Shown here: positions 38,937-47,500 of the stretch, in pieces
Layout: every line of letters begins with the position of its first letter
Numbering within the stretch: position 1 is the stretch's first letter
Assembly (NCBI RefSeq): GCF_913777145.1
Contig: NZ_CAJYPS010000025.1
Coordinates: 30,705-94,704, forward strand
Direction: 5' to 3'
Length of the DNA: 64,000 bases
Origin: an uncultured Roseateles sp.
GTDB lineage: Bacteria; Pseudomonadota; Gammaproteobacteria; Burkholderiales; Burkholderiaceae_C
Program-made: the position numbers and the translations under genes
The notes under the pieces: model-generated
Database searches by the model: none
What the model was told of the DNA's origin: nothing
Seen by the model: the letters and a program-made list of their open reading frames with translations, nothing else

Positions 38937-39884
38937 TCAGTAGCGCGCCACGCCGCGCGCGTCGAAGCGCGGCTTGACCAGCGGCGGCGCGCCCAGCAGC
39001 TCGTCGATGCGCCGCGCCACGGCCCAGGCGGCGCGGGCGCGCGACTCGCGTGTCGTGCCCGCCAGCCGCGGCGTGACCTGCAGCGTGGCCAGCCCATGCA
39101 GCGGCCGCCCTGGCTCCAGCCAGCCCGGCTCCAGGCTGTCGAACCATGCCGCGCGCAGGCGGCCGGTCTGCAGCGCGCGCGCCAGCGCGCCCTCGTCGAA
39201 CACGCCCGAGTGGCTGAGGCACACCAGCACCTGGCCCGGGCGCACCGCATCCAGCTGGCGGTCGGCCAGCAGGCCGCGGTAGCGCTCGAAGAAGGGCAGC
39301 AGCAGCACCAGGCCGTCGCTCTGCTCGATCAGCTCGGCCAGACCCACCGGCTCTATGCCCCAGCGCTCCCAGATCGCATCGCTGGGATGCAGGGCCGGGT
39401 CGTAGCCGATCACGCGGGTGCCGAAGGCGGGCAGCAGCTGGGCCAGGATGCGCGAGGTCGCGCTCAGGCCCAGGATGCCCACGGTCGCGCAGCCCAGCTC
39501 GCGGCCCACCATCAGGCCGTCGCTGCCCTCCACCGGCACGCGGCGCAGCAGGCTCAGCAGCGAGCCGATCGCGAACTCGGCCTCGGCATTGGCGGTGGCG
39601 GTCTGCGAGCGCACCACGTCCACACCGGCCTTGCGGCAGGCCTCGATGTCGATGTTCTCGGCGCCGCCACTGGCCCGGCCTATCGCGCGCAGCGTGGGTG
39701 CGCCCAGCAGCAGTTCGGCATCGACGCGCACCTCGGGCGGCGCGATCAGTGCGCGCGCGTCCTGCAGTGCTTCCAGCAGCGCATCCAGGTCGCCCACCAG
39801 CTCGGGCGCGAAGCGGGCGTCATGCCGCTCGGCCAGCCATTGCACGACCTCGGTTTCCAGGGGTTCCAGAATCAGTACGGACAT
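38937..39884 (-). CDS. D-2-hydroxyacid dehydrogenase-like protein lacking key catalytic residues
   Basis: The 315-residue protein has the overall D-isomer 2-hydroxyacid dehydrogenase fold ([38 protein letters not shown]-domain VGILGL). However, the dinucleotide motif GxGxxG is G-L-S-A-T-S (139-144), the catalytic Arg of NxxRG is His225 ([13 protein letters not shown]), and the catalytic His of TPH is Arg273 (VTPRLAGTT). Glu252 remains. Activity as a dehydrogenase is doubtful; a moonlighting or regulatory role is possible. The ATG at 39884 is preferred over a TTG five codons earlier. It is divergent from galU. Confidence 0.85.
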   Translation of the reverse strand: MSVLILEPLETEVVQWLAERHDARFAPELVGDLDALLEALQDARALIAPPEVRVDAELLLGAPTLRAIGRASGGAENIDIEACRKAGVDVVRSQTATANAEAEFAIGSLLSLLRRVPVEGSDGLMVGRELGCATVGILGLSATSRILAQLLPAFGTRVIGYDPALHPSDAIWERWGIEPVGLAELIEQSDGLVLLLPFFERYRGLLADRQLDAVRPGQVLVCLSHSGVFDEGALARALQTGRLRAAWFDSLEPGWLEPGRPLHGLATLQVTPRLAGTTRESRARAAWAVARRIDELLGAPPLVKPRFDARGVARY

Positions 39885-39966
39885 CTTTTCAGACTGCAAC
39901 AGAGGGGCTGCGTGTCACAGGGCCCATGACACAATCAATTCGACTCATCTCAACCCTGCGCCCCAC

Positions 39967-40845
39967 ATGGCCACCAAACCTGCTGTCAACAAAGCCATCT
40001 TCCCGGTTGCCGGTCTCGGCACGCGCTTCCTGCCGGCCACCAAGGCCCAGCCCAAGGAAATGCTGCCGGTCGTCGACAAGCCGCTGATCCAGTATGCGGT
40101 CGAAGAGGCCTACGCGGCCGGCGTGCGCGAGATGATCTTCGTGACCGGCCGCCACAAACGACCGATTGAAGACCATTTCGACATGACCTTCGAGCTGGAG
40201 GTCGCGCTGGAGAACGCCGGCAAGCAGGAACTGCTGGACGTGGTGCGCAGCGTCAAGCCCGACGACATGGAGTGCATCTACGTGCGCCAGCCCCAGGCGC
40301 TGGGCCTGGGCCATGCGGTGCTGTGCGGTCAGCGCCTGGTCGGCAACGAGCCCTTCGCAGTGCTGCTGGCCGACGACCTGATGGTGGGCCAGAAGCCCAT
40401 CCTCAAGCAGATGGTCGAGCAGTTCGCCGACTGGCGCGCGTCCATCCTGGCCGTGCAGGAAGTGCCGCCCGAGCACACCCGCCGCTACGGCATCGTCGCC
40501 GGCACGCAAGTGAACGAAGACCTGATGGACGTGACCCGCATCGTCGAGAAGCCCGCCCCCGAGGACGCGCCCTCGCGCCTGGGCGTGGCCGGCCGCTACA
40601 TCCTGACGCCCGGCGTGTTCCACGAGATCGCCAACCAGCCGCGCGGCGTGGGCGGCGAGATCCAGCTGACCGACGGCATCGCCGGCCTGCTGCGCCGCGA
40701 GAAGGTGTTTGCCTACCGCTACCAGGGCAAGCGCTATGACTGCGGCAGCAAGGAAGGCTTTCTGCAGGCCAATGTGGAACTGGCGCTGGCCCACCCGCAG
40801 CTGGGTGCGGGCTTCCGGGAATTCCTGCAGGGTCTGGAGCTCTGA
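39967..40845 (+). CDS. galU: UTP-glucose-1-phosphate uridylyltransferase
   Basis: The 292-residue nucleotidyltransferase makes UDP-glucose for exopolysaccharide, lipopolysaccharide and trehalose synthesis. The activation loop [20 protein letters not shown], the uridine-site [11 protein letters not shown] and the C-terminal [13 protein letters not shown] match bacterial GalU. Length is in the normal 290-300 range. It stands alone between two minus-strand genes. Confidence 0.95.
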   Translation: MATKPAVNKAIFPVAGLGTRFLPATKAQPKEMLPVVDKPLIQYAVEEAYAAGVREMIFVTGRHKRPIEDHFDMTFELEVALENAGKQELLDVVRSVKPDDMECIYVRQPQALGLGHAVLCGQRLVGNEPFAVLLADDLMVGQKPILKQMVEQFADWRASILAVQEVPPEHTRRYGIVAGTQVNEDLMDVTRIVEKPAPEDAPSRLGVAGRYILTPGVFHEIANQPRGVGGEIQLTDGIAGLLRREKVFAYRYQGKRYDCGSKEGFLQANVELALAHPQLGAGFREFLQGLEL

Positions 40846-40862
40846 GCGCACCGGCGGCGGCC

Positions 40863-41090
40863 TCAGCGCCGCCGCAGCACGTGCAGGAACTCGCTGCCCA
40901 CGGTCTGCTGTTCCACCAGCTCGTTGCCGGTCTGGCGCGCAAAGGCCTGGAAGTCGCGCAGCGAGCCCGGGTCGGTCGCCACCACGCGCAGCAACTCGCC
41001 GCTGACCATCTCGGCCAGCGCCTTCTTGGCCTTCAGGATGGGCAGCGGGCAGTTCAGGCCCCGGGTGTCGAGTTCGCGTTGAACTTCCAT
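40863..41090 (-). CDS. tusA: TusA-family sulfurtransferase
   Basis: The 75-residue protein has the TusA/SirA motif with the active cysteine (DTRGLNCPLPILKAKKAL). Such proteins accept persulfide sulfur for tRNA 2-thiolation or other sulfur relays. It lies 7 bases after the Nudix gene in the cysM-Nudix-tusA cluster, which supports a sulfur-transfer role. Which acceptor it serves is unknown, since several paralogues can exist. Confidence 0.88.
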   Translation of the reverse strand: MEVQRELDTRGLNCPLPILKAKKALAEMVSGELLRVVATDPGSLRDFQAFARQTGNELVEQQTVGSEFLHVLRRR

Positions 41091-41097
41091 CTTGTTC

Positions 41098-41652
41098 TCA
41101 ATCTCGGTTGGGTTGCATCCACTGCGGCTCCAGGCCGCGGCTGCGCAGCCAGGTGGCCAGCGCCTGCCCCGTGCCCTGGGGCCAGCAGCGCAGCTGCTCG
41201 GGCGGGAACAGCTTGTATTCCGCCAGCTCGGGAGACAGCCGGATCTCGCCGCGCGCCCGGGCATGGTAGGCAATGATGACCTGGTTCATGCGCTGGAAGT
41301 CCCACACGCCCAGCAGCGCGAGCGACTCCACCGTCAGGCCGGTCTCCTCGGCGATCTCCCGCCGCACGCCGTCCTCCGGTGCCTCGCCCGCCTCCATGAA
41401 GCCGGTGATCAGGCCGAAGAAGCGCTGCGTCCAGGCCGCGTTGCGGGCCAGCAAGACCTGGCCCTCGCGGTCCACGCACTCCACCACCGCGGCCAGCACC
41501 GGCGTGGGGTTGTTCCAGTGCGTGAAGCCGCAGGCCGGGCAGCGCAGCCGGGTCTTGTCGCCACCGTCCTCGGCCGCGGTCAGCCAGGCCAGCTCGGCCG
41601 CGCACTGCGGGCAGAAGCGGTAAGCCGGAGTGGACGGCTGCGCCTGGCTCAT
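41098..41652 (-). CDS. NUDIX hydrolase with zinc ribbon (NudC-like)
   Basis: The 184-residue protein opens with a zinc-ribbon (CPQCAAEL... and CPACGFTHWNNP), then a Nudix box GFMEAGEAPEDGVRREIAEE followed by TGL. This is the domain order of NADH pyrophosphatase NudC without the N-terminal domain (full NudC is about 260). It may hydrolyse NAD(H) or related dinucleotides, or ADP-ribose. It overlaps the cysM stop by four bases. Confidence 0.85.
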   Translation of the reverse strand: MSQAQPSTPAYRFCPQCAAELAWLTAAEDGGDKTRLRCPACGFTHWNNPTPVLAAVVECVDREGQVLLARNAAWTQRFFGLITGFMEAGEAPEDGVRREIAEETGLTVESLALLGVWDFQRMNQVIIAYHARARGEIRLSPELAEYKLFPPEQLRCWPQGTGQALATWLRSRGLEPQWMQPNRD

Positions 41653-42545
41653 GCTGGGAACACGCCGGTGGACAGGTAGCGGTCACCGCGGTCGCAGACG
41701 ATGAAGGCGATGGTCGCGTTCTCCACGCTGCGCGCGATCTGCAGAGCCACCCAGCAGGCCCCGGCAGCGGAGATGCCGGCGAACAAGCCCTCCTCGCGGG
41801 CCAGGCGACGCGCCATGTCCTCGGCATCGGCCTGGCTCACCAGCACCAGCTCATCCACGCCGGCCGGCTCATAGATCTTGGGCAGGTAGGCCTCGGGCCA
41901 CTTGCGGATGCCGGGAATGCGCGAGCCCTCGGCCGGCTGGGCGCCGACGATGCGCACCCCCGGGTTCTGCTCCTTCAGGAAGCGCGACACGCCGGTGATG
42001 GTGCCGGTCGTGCCCATCGCGCTGACGAAATGCGTGATGCGCCCACCGGTGTCGCGCCAGATCTCCGGGCCGGTGGTCTCGTAATGAATGCGCGGGTTGT
42101 CGGGGTTGGCAAACTGATCCAGCACCCGGCCCTTGCCTTCGGCAGCCATCTGCTCGGCGAGGTCGCGGGCGTATTCCATGCCGCCGCTGCGCGGCGTCAG
42201 GATGAGCTCCGCGCCAAAGGCCTTCATGGTCTGAGCCCGCTCGATGGAGAGGTCCTCCGGCATGATCAGCACCATGCGGTAGCCGCGTATCGCGGCGGCC
42301 ATCGCCAGCGCGATGCCGGTGTTGCCCGAGGTGGCCTCGATCAGCGTGTCGCCCGGCTTGATCTCGCCGCGTTCCTCGGCGCGCCGGATCATGCTGATCG
42401 CCGGCCGGTCCTTCACCGAGCCGGCCGGGTTGTTGCCCTCCAGCTTGGCCAGGATCACATTGCCGCGCGCGTCGCCGCCCGGCAGGCGCTGCAGGCGCAC
42501 CAGCGGGGTCGAACCGATGACGTTTTCGAGGGTGGGGTAGCTCAT
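41649..42545 (-). CDS. cysM: Cysteine synthase B
   Basis: The 298-residue PLP enzyme makes cysteine from O-acetylserine and sulfide (or thiosulfate). The PLP lysine lies in LEGNNPAGSVKDRPA and the substrate loop in EATSGNTGIALAMA; the glycine-rich site is GTTGTITGVSRFL. CysM-type features (length about 300, PGIRKWPEAYLPKI) favour B over A. It begins the cysM-Nudix-tusA cluster, divergent from tRNA-Leu. Confidence 0.95.
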   Translation of the reverse strand: MSYPTLENVIGSTPLVRLQRLPGGDARGNVILAKLEGNNPAGSVKDRPAISMIRRAEERGEIKPGDTLIEATSGNTGIALAMAAAIRGYRMVLIMPEDLSIERAQTMKAFGAELILTPRSGGMEYARDLAEQMAAEGKGRVLDQFANPDNPRIHYETTGPEIWRDTGGRITHFVSAMGTTGTITGVSRFLKEQNPGVRIVGAQPAEGSRIPGIRKWPEAYLPKIYEPAGVDELVLVSQADAEDMARRLAREEGLFAGISAAGACWVALQIARSVENATIAFIVCDRGDRYLSTGVFPA

Positions 42546-42629
42546 GGCGCCGGATTGTCGCAGCGCTGCGAAAGCCCGCCGCCGATCGCGTGCATAATGC
42601 GACCCCTTCGACATCGTCGTTTCCGAGCT

Positions 42630-42714
42630 GCCCAGGTGGCGAAATCGGTAGACGCAGGGGACTCAAAATCCCCCGCCGCAAGGTGTGCCGGTTCGAGTCC
42701 GGCCCTGGGCACCA
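42630..42714 (+). tRNA. tRNA-Leu (anticodon CAA)
   Basis: The 85-base cloverleaf is complete: acceptor GCCCAGG (42630-42636) with CCTGGGC (42704-42710), encoded 3' CCA, anticodon stem GGGGA/TCCCC around loop CTCAAAA (anticodon CAA), a long variable arm as in leucine tRNAs, and T-arm loop TTCGAGT. A CATAAT -10-like box lies 32 bases upstream (42593-42598). It reads UUG codons. Confidence 0.96.
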
Positions 42715-42815
42715 CAGCTCCGACGATGGGCATTCCCTGCTCGCATACACTCGCCCGACAAGTCCCGGCCGTCCCGGGGCAGGCGTCCCCGATGACGCCT
42801 CAGTCGCGCGAACTC

Positions 42816-43397
42816 ATGCCCTCCTTGCCTCCGGTCACCAAGGCCTTTTTGCTGGCCTGCGTCGCTGCCTTCTGCCTGTTCGAACTCGTGCCCTGGCTGG
42901 AGCCCTGGTTCGAGCTGTGGCCCCTGAACTCCGGTTACTTCCTGCCCTGGCAGCTGCTGAGCTATGCCTTCCTGCATGGCGGCTTCACGCACCTGCTGTT
43001 CAACATGCTGGGCCTGTGGATGTTCGGCAGCGAGCTGGAGCGGGTCTGGGGCGCGCGCCGCTATACGCAGATGCTGATCGCCAGCGCGCTGAGCGCCGCC
43101 GCGGTGCAACTGCTGTTCACGTGGGCGATAGGCTCCATGCAGCCCACGGTGGGCGCTTCGGGCGCGCTCTACGGCCTGCTGCTGTCCTTCGGCATGCTGT
43201 TCCCCAACCGCATCATCGTGCCGCTGATTCCGCCCATCCCGATGAAGGCCAAGGTCTATGTCGCCATCTTCGGCGGACTGGAGCTGTTCCTGGGCATCAC
43301 CGGCGGCAGCGGCGTGGCCCACTTCGCCCACCTGGGCGGCATGCTGGGCGCCTGGCTGCTGATCCGCTACTGGCGCTCGCCCGGCCGGCGCCGCTGA
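42816..43397 (+). CDS. Rhomboid family intramembrane serine protease
   Basis: The 193-residue, six-helix protein has the rhomboid signature: HGGFTHLLFNMLGLW (oxyanion His/Asn), the catalytic serine in GASGALYGLL and the catalytic histidine in HFAHLGGMLGA. It cleaves substrates within the membrane. The ATG at 42816 (MPSLPPVTKAF) matches related starts; another ATG at 42792 is in frame. It converges with the SDR gene. Confidence 0.9.
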   Translation: MPSLPPVTKAFLLACVAAFCLFELVPWLEPWFELWPLNSGYFLPWQLLSYAFLHGGFTHLLFNMLGLWMFGSELERVWGARRYTQMLIASALSAAAVQLLFTWAIGSMQPTVGASGALYGLLLSFGMLFPNRIIVPLIPPIPMKAKVYVAIFGGLELFLGITGGSGVAHFAHLGGMLGAWLLIRYWRSPGRRR

Positions 43398-43409
43398 CCA
43401 CGCCCGGCG

Positions 43410-44270
43410 CTACAGGCCCTCGCGCGGCGTGGGGTAGCGCAAAGCCAGCCGCAGCTCGCGCCGCAGCCGCCGGTTGGACAGGCGCCGGGACTCGCTCCAG
43501 AAGCTCAGCTGCATGGGGCTGAGCCGCTCGGCCGCCTGCTCGCGCGTGATGCGCTCGGGCCGCGGCAGGCCGGCCAGATCGGCCGCCAGATCGAAGTAAT
43601 CCCCCATCAGCAGCTCGCTGTCGTCGCACACATTCAGCGTGCGCTGCGGCGCACCGCGCAGCAGCGCCAGCACGCAGGCGCGTGCGAGATCGTCGGCCTG
43701 GATGTGGTTGGTGTAGGCATCGTCCTCGGGCCGCAGCACCGGCGTGCCGCGCACCAGACGCTCGCGCGGATGACCGCCCACGCGGTCGCGCGCATAGATG
43801 CCGGGCACGCGCAGGATGACCACGCGCGTGCCGTGGCGCCGCCCGAAGGCACGCAGCTGCGCCTCGGCATCCACGCGGCGGCGGGCACGGTCGGTGGCCG
43901 GCGCCGGCGGCCGGGTCTCGTCGATGCGCGCGCCGCCGCAGTCGCCATAGACGCCGGTGGTGCTCACATAGACCAGCACAGCGGGCGGCTTGCGCGCCAG
44001 CGCGGCCAGCAGGTGGCGGGTGCGCTCGTCGGTCGCACCGGTGGACGCGGGCGGGGCCAGGTGCAGCACCCAGGATGCCAGGCCAGCCAGCCGGGCCAGC
44101 GTGGCGGGCCGGTCCAGGCTGCCCAGCAACGGCAGCGCGCCGGCGGCCCGCAGCTCGGGCAGGCGCTCGGGGCTGGACGTCAGCGCGCGCACCGGCCAGC
44201 GGCCGTCGAGCTCGCGCAGCACGCGCAGGCCCACGTCGCCGCAGCCAATGATGAGCAAGGATGGGGTCAT
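43410..44270 (-). CDS. NAD(P)-dependent SDR/epimerase-like protein (YeeZ-like)
   Basis: The 286-residue protein has a Rossmann N-terminus (LLIIGCGDVGLRVLREL) and an extended-SDR pattern (VYVSTTGVYGDCGG). It lacks the YxxxK spacing of classical SDRs in an obvious form. Related NAD-binding epimerase/dehydratases of the YeeZ type fit its length. The substrate is unknown. It is divergent from the ferredoxin reductase gene (75-base gap). Confidence 0.78.
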   Translation of the reverse strand: MTPSLLIIGCGDVGLRVLRELDGRWPVRALTSSPERLPELRAAGALPLLGSLDRPATLARLAGLASWVLHLAPPASTGATDERTRHLLAALARKPPAVLVYVSTTGVYGDCGGARIDETRPPAPATDRARRRVDAEAQLRAFGRRHGTRVVILRVPGIYARDRVGGHPRERLVRGTPVLRPEDDAYTNHIQADDLARACVLALLRGAPQRTLNVCDDSELLMGDYFDLAADLAGLPRPERITREQAAERLSPMQLSFWSESRRLSNRRLRRELRLALRYPTPREGL

Positions 44271-44345
44271 GCGGGGTCGGGCAAAATGCGAGGCAGTCTA
44301 CGGCCCCGGCCCCTCCTGCGGGGCCGCTTGCTTTTCAAAGAGCCC

Positions 44346-45374
44346 ATGAGTCACCAGATCACCATCCAGCCCTCCGGCCGCACCTACACCACCGAGGGCG
44401 ACGACACCCTGCTGGCCGCCGCCATCCGCCAGGGCATAGGCCTGCCCTATGGCTGCAAGGACGGCGCCTGCGGCTCCTGCAAGAGCAAACTGCTGGAGGG
44501 CCAGGTCGTGCACGGCCCGCACCAGGCCAAGGCGCTGAGCGCCGAGGAGGAAGCCGCCGGCTTCGTGCTGACCTGCTGCGCCCGCCCGCAGACCGACTGC
44601 GTGGTCGAGGCCCGCGCGGTGCCGGGTGCCGGCGAGTTCCCGGTGCTCAAGCTGCCCACCCGCGTGATCAGCCTGGACAAGCCGGCCGCCGACGTGGCCG
44701 TGCTGCGCCTGCAGCTGGCGGCCAACCAGAACTTCCAGTTCCGCGCCGGCCAGTATGTGGAGTTCATCCTGCGTGACGGCGCGCGCCGCAGCTACTCCAT
44801 GGCCAATGCGCCCGAGACCCTGCCCGGCCAGATCGAGCTGCACATCCGCCACATGCCCGGCGGCAAGTTCACCGACCATGTGTTCGGTGCGCTGAAGGAA
44901 AAGGACATCCTGCGCATGGAGGGCCCGTTCGGCAGCTTCTTCCTGCGCGAGGACAGCAGCAAGCCCATCGTGCTGCTGGCCAGCGGCACGGGCTTCGCCC
45001 CCATCAAGGCCATCATCGAGCGCGCCCGCGGGGCCGGCTCCACCCGTCCCATGCAGCTCTACTGGGGCGCGCGCCGCCAGGCCGACCTCTACCAGGACGC
45101 CTGGGTGCGCGAGGTGGCTGCCGCCTGGCCGCTGCTGAGCTATGTGCCGGTGCTGTCCGAGCCGGATGCCGGCTGGAGCGGCCGCACCGGCTTCGTGCAC
45201 CAGGCGGTGATGGCCGACCTGCCGGATCTGTCGGGTCACCAGGTCTATGCCTGCGGCGCGCCGGTGATGGTGGAGGCCGCTCAACGCGACTTCAGCGCCC
45301 AGTGCGGCCTGCCGGCCGACGAGTTCTACGCCGACGCCTTCACCTCGGAAGCCGACAAGCACGGCAACAACTGA
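44346..45374 (+). CDS. Ferredoxin-flavodoxin type reductase (CDP-6-deoxy-3,4-glucoseen reductase-like)
   Basis: The 342-residue protein joins an N-terminal [2Fe-2S] ferredoxin domain (CKDGACGSCKSKLLEG and later VLTCCARP) to an FAD domain (RSYSMANAPE) and an NAD domain (VLLASGTGFAPIKAI). This is the architecture of AscD/E3-type reductases and of phenol hydroxylase reductases. It transfers electrons from NAD(P)H through FAD and the cluster. No sugar-pathway partner is seen. The 2OG dioxygenase gene starts 25 bases after its stop. Confidence 0.88.
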   Translation: MSHQITIQPSGRTYTTEGDDTLLAAAIRQGIGLPYGCKDGACGSCKSKLLEGQVVHGPHQAKALSAEEEAAGFVLTCCARPQTDCVVEARAVPGAGEFPVLKLPTRVISLDKPAADVAVLRLQLAANQNFQFRAGQYVEFILRDGARRSYSMANAPETLPGQIELHIRHMPGGKFTDHVFGALKEKDILRMEGPFGSFFLREDSSKPIVLLASGTGFAPIKAIIERARGAGSTRPMQLYWGARRQADLYQDAWVREVAAAWPLLSYVPVLSEPDAGWSGRTGFVHQAVMADLPDLSGHQVYACGAPVMVEAAQRDFSAQCGLPADEFYADAFTSEADKHGNN

Positions 45375-45399
45375 CCCCTTCGCCGAAAGCCCGCCCACC

Positions 45400-46149
45400 A
45401 TGACCGCCCCGATGTTCGAACCACCCTGGACCGCGGCGGACGCGGTCATCGATGCGCTCAAGCGCGACGGACAGGCGGTGCTGGCGCCCGAGTCCCTGGG
45501 CGTGCTGGGCACCAGCGCGGCCGAGCTGGAGACGCTGCGGCCCTGCTGGGAGGAATTGCCGCCGGACGGCTACCTCAAGGACGGCGGCCGCTACCGCTTC
45601 CGCCGCCACGGCAACTTCGTGGTGGACGGCGACCAGGTGCGCGCCATGCCGCACCGCGCGCACTGGCAGCCGCTGGACTACAACGCGCTGCACGGTGGCA
45701 TACAGCGCTGGTTCGTGCCGCTGCAGGCCGAGATGAACGAGTCGCCCACCTTTCTGGCGCTGCTGGCCGGCCTGGGCCGGGTGTGCTCGGCGCTGCGCGG
45801 CGACCAGCCCTGGTTCGTCGAGGCCCACCCGTTTCGCATCGACACGACCGACGGCATAGGCCGGCCCACGCCCGAGGGCGCGCACCGCGACGGCGTGGAC
45901 CTGGTGGCCGTGCTGCTGGTGGGCCGCGAGGGCATCAAGGGCGGCGAGTCGCGCGTGTTCGACGCCCAGGGCCCGGGCGGCCAGCGCTTCACGCTGACCC
46001 GCCCCTGGACCACGCTGCTGCTGGACGACACCCGCGTGATCCACGAAACCACGCCCATCCAGCCGCTGACGCCGGGCGAGCGCGGCTGCCGCGACACCTT
46101 GGTCATCACCTTGCGAAGCGGCGGCTTCCAGGGGCCTGCGGCGATCTGA
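45400..46149 (+). CDS. 2OG-Fe(II) dioxygenase (BsmA/IDO-like family)
   Basis: The 249-residue protein resembles the 2OG-Fe_Oxy_2 family that includes BsmA and isoleucine dioxygenase. Iron-ligand candidates are HRDGVDLV (HxD) and the distal His in DTRVIHETTPIQPL, with Arg in CRDTLVITLR for the oxoglutarate carboxylate. Members hydroxylate free amino acids. It follows the reductase by 25 bases, and a leucine dehydrogenase-type gene lies downstream beyond a terminator. The amino-acid substrate is an inference. Confidence 0.8.
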   Translation: MTAPMFEPPWTAADAVIDALKRDGQAVLAPESLGVLGTSAAELETLRPCWEELPPDGYLKDGGRYRFRRHGNFVVDGDQVRAMPHRAHWQPLDYNALHGGIQRWFVPLQAEMNESPTFLALLAGLGRVCSALRGDQPWFVEAHPFRIDTTDGIGRPTPEGAHRDGVDLVAVLLVGREGIKGGESRVFDAQGPGGQRFTLTRPWTTLLLDDTRVIHETTPIQPLTPGERGCRDTLVITLRSGGFQGPAAI

Positions 46150-46171
46150 ACCGGCGCCGCTAAACTGCCGC

Positions 46172-46200
46172 ACGGCCACGCCACAAGCGTGGCCGTTTTT
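46172..46200 (+). terminator. Rho-independent terminator after the dioxygenase
   Basis: A perfect 10-bp stem (46172-46181 with 46187-46196), a 5-base loop and a T run. Confidence 0.85.
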
Positions 46201-46233
46201 CCATCACTGCCGCGCTTACCCAGCGCCTTTGTC

Positions 46234-47295
46234 ATGACCCCGACCTCGATCTTCGGCCTGCCCGACCAGGCTCCGCACGAGCGCGTGCTGCTCGCCACCG
46301 ACCCCGCCACCGGCCTCAAGGCCATTCTGGCCGTGCACAGCACCGCCCGCGGCCCGGCCTTCGGCGGCTGCCGCCTGTGGCAGTACGACGCCGAGACCGC
46401 CGCGCTGAACGACGCGCTGCGCCTGTCCCAGGGCATGAGCCTGAAGAATGCGCTGGCCGACCTGCCCTTCGGCGGCGGCAAGGCGGTGATCCTCAAGCCG
46501 CAAGGCGAATTCGACCGGTCCGCGCTGTTCGCCGCCTTCGGCCGCGCGGTGCAGTCGCTGGACGGCGCCTACATCACCGCCGAGGACGTGGGCACGACCA
46601 CGGCCGACATGCGCGGCCTGCAGGCCGTGACGCCCTTCGTCAGCGGCATCCCGCGCGACGGCGCCTTCGGCGGCGACCCCAGCCCCAAGACCGCCTGGGG
46701 CGTGTTCGTGTCGATACGCGCGGGCGTGCTGCGCGTGCTGGGCCGCGACTCGCTGGACGGCGTGAGCGTCGCGATCCAGGGCCTGGGCGCGGTGGGCTGG
46801 CACCTGGCCGAATTCCTGCACCGGGCCGGCGCCAAGCTGGTGGTCGCGGACGTGGACGCGGCCAAGGTCGAGCGCGCGGTCGCGCAGCTGGGCGCCACGC
46901 CCATGCATGTGGCCGAGATCCTCGCGGCCGAGGCCGACGTGCTGGCGCCCTGCGCACTGGGCGCGTCGCTGAACGCTCAGAGCATCCCGGCGATACGCGC
47001 CAGGCTGATCGCCGGCGCCGCCAACAACCAGCTGGCCACGCCCGCCGATGGCGACGCGCTGCAGGCGCGCGGCATCTGCTACCTGCCCGACTACCTGGTG
47101 AATGCCGGCGGCATCATCAGCGTGGCACGCGAGTACCGCGGCGAAGGCGAGGAGCAGGCCGTGATGGCCGAGGTCAGCCGCATCGCCGAGCGCGTGGAAG
47201 AACTGCTGGACCGCGTGCAAAGCGCCGACAGCACGCCGGCCCGCGTGGCCGACGACTGGGCCCGCGCCAAGCTGGTCCGCCCGGCCCAAGCCTGA
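46234..47295 (+). CDS. Leucine/phenylalanine/valine dehydrogenase (Glu/Leu/Phe/Val dehydrogenase family)
   Basis: The 353-residue NAD-dependent enzyme has the catalytic lysine region LPFGGGKAVIL, the substrate-site ARGPAFGGCRLW, and the coenzyme fold VAIQGLGAVGWHLAEFL. The family oxidatively deaminates branched-chain or aromatic amino acids to 2-oxo acids. The length and SMSLKNA-like N-terminus fit leucine dehydrogenases. It starts 34 bases after the preceding terminator. Confidence 0.87.
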   Translation: MTPTSIFGLPDQAPHERVLLATDPATGLKAILAVHSTARGPAFGGCRLWQYDAETAALNDALRLSQGMSLKNALADLPFGGGKAVILKPQGEFDRSALFAAFGRAVQSLDGAYITAEDVGTTTADMRGLQAVTPFVSGIPRDGAFGGDPSPKTAWGVFVSIRAGVLRVLGRDSLDGVSVAIQGLGAVGWHLAEFLHRAGAKLVVADVDAAKVERAVAQLGATPMHVAEILAAEADVLAPCALGASLNAQSIPAIRARLIAGAANNQLATPADGDALQARGICYLPDYLVNAGGIISVAREYRGEGEEQAVMAEVSRIAERVEELLDRVQSADSTPARVADDWARAKLVRPAQA

Positions 47296-47500
47296 CGGCG
47301 GCCGTCGGCCGCGACAGCGCGGCCGGCAGGGCGCCACACTACCCAGCCAGTTCCACGGCATGAAGCGCCGCGGCGCTGGCCGCGTGAGCTTTCTAGAGAG
47401 AGCTCTCCAACTCAGGGTTTTCGCGGGGTCGGGTGCCATCGGCGCGCCACGACCACTGCCCACAATCCGACTCCATTACGCATTACCAACGGAGACAACC

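Noticed and set aside
40846..40880. G+C hairpin between galU and tusA as a terminator
   Set aside because: It runs into the tusA coding end and no T run follows.
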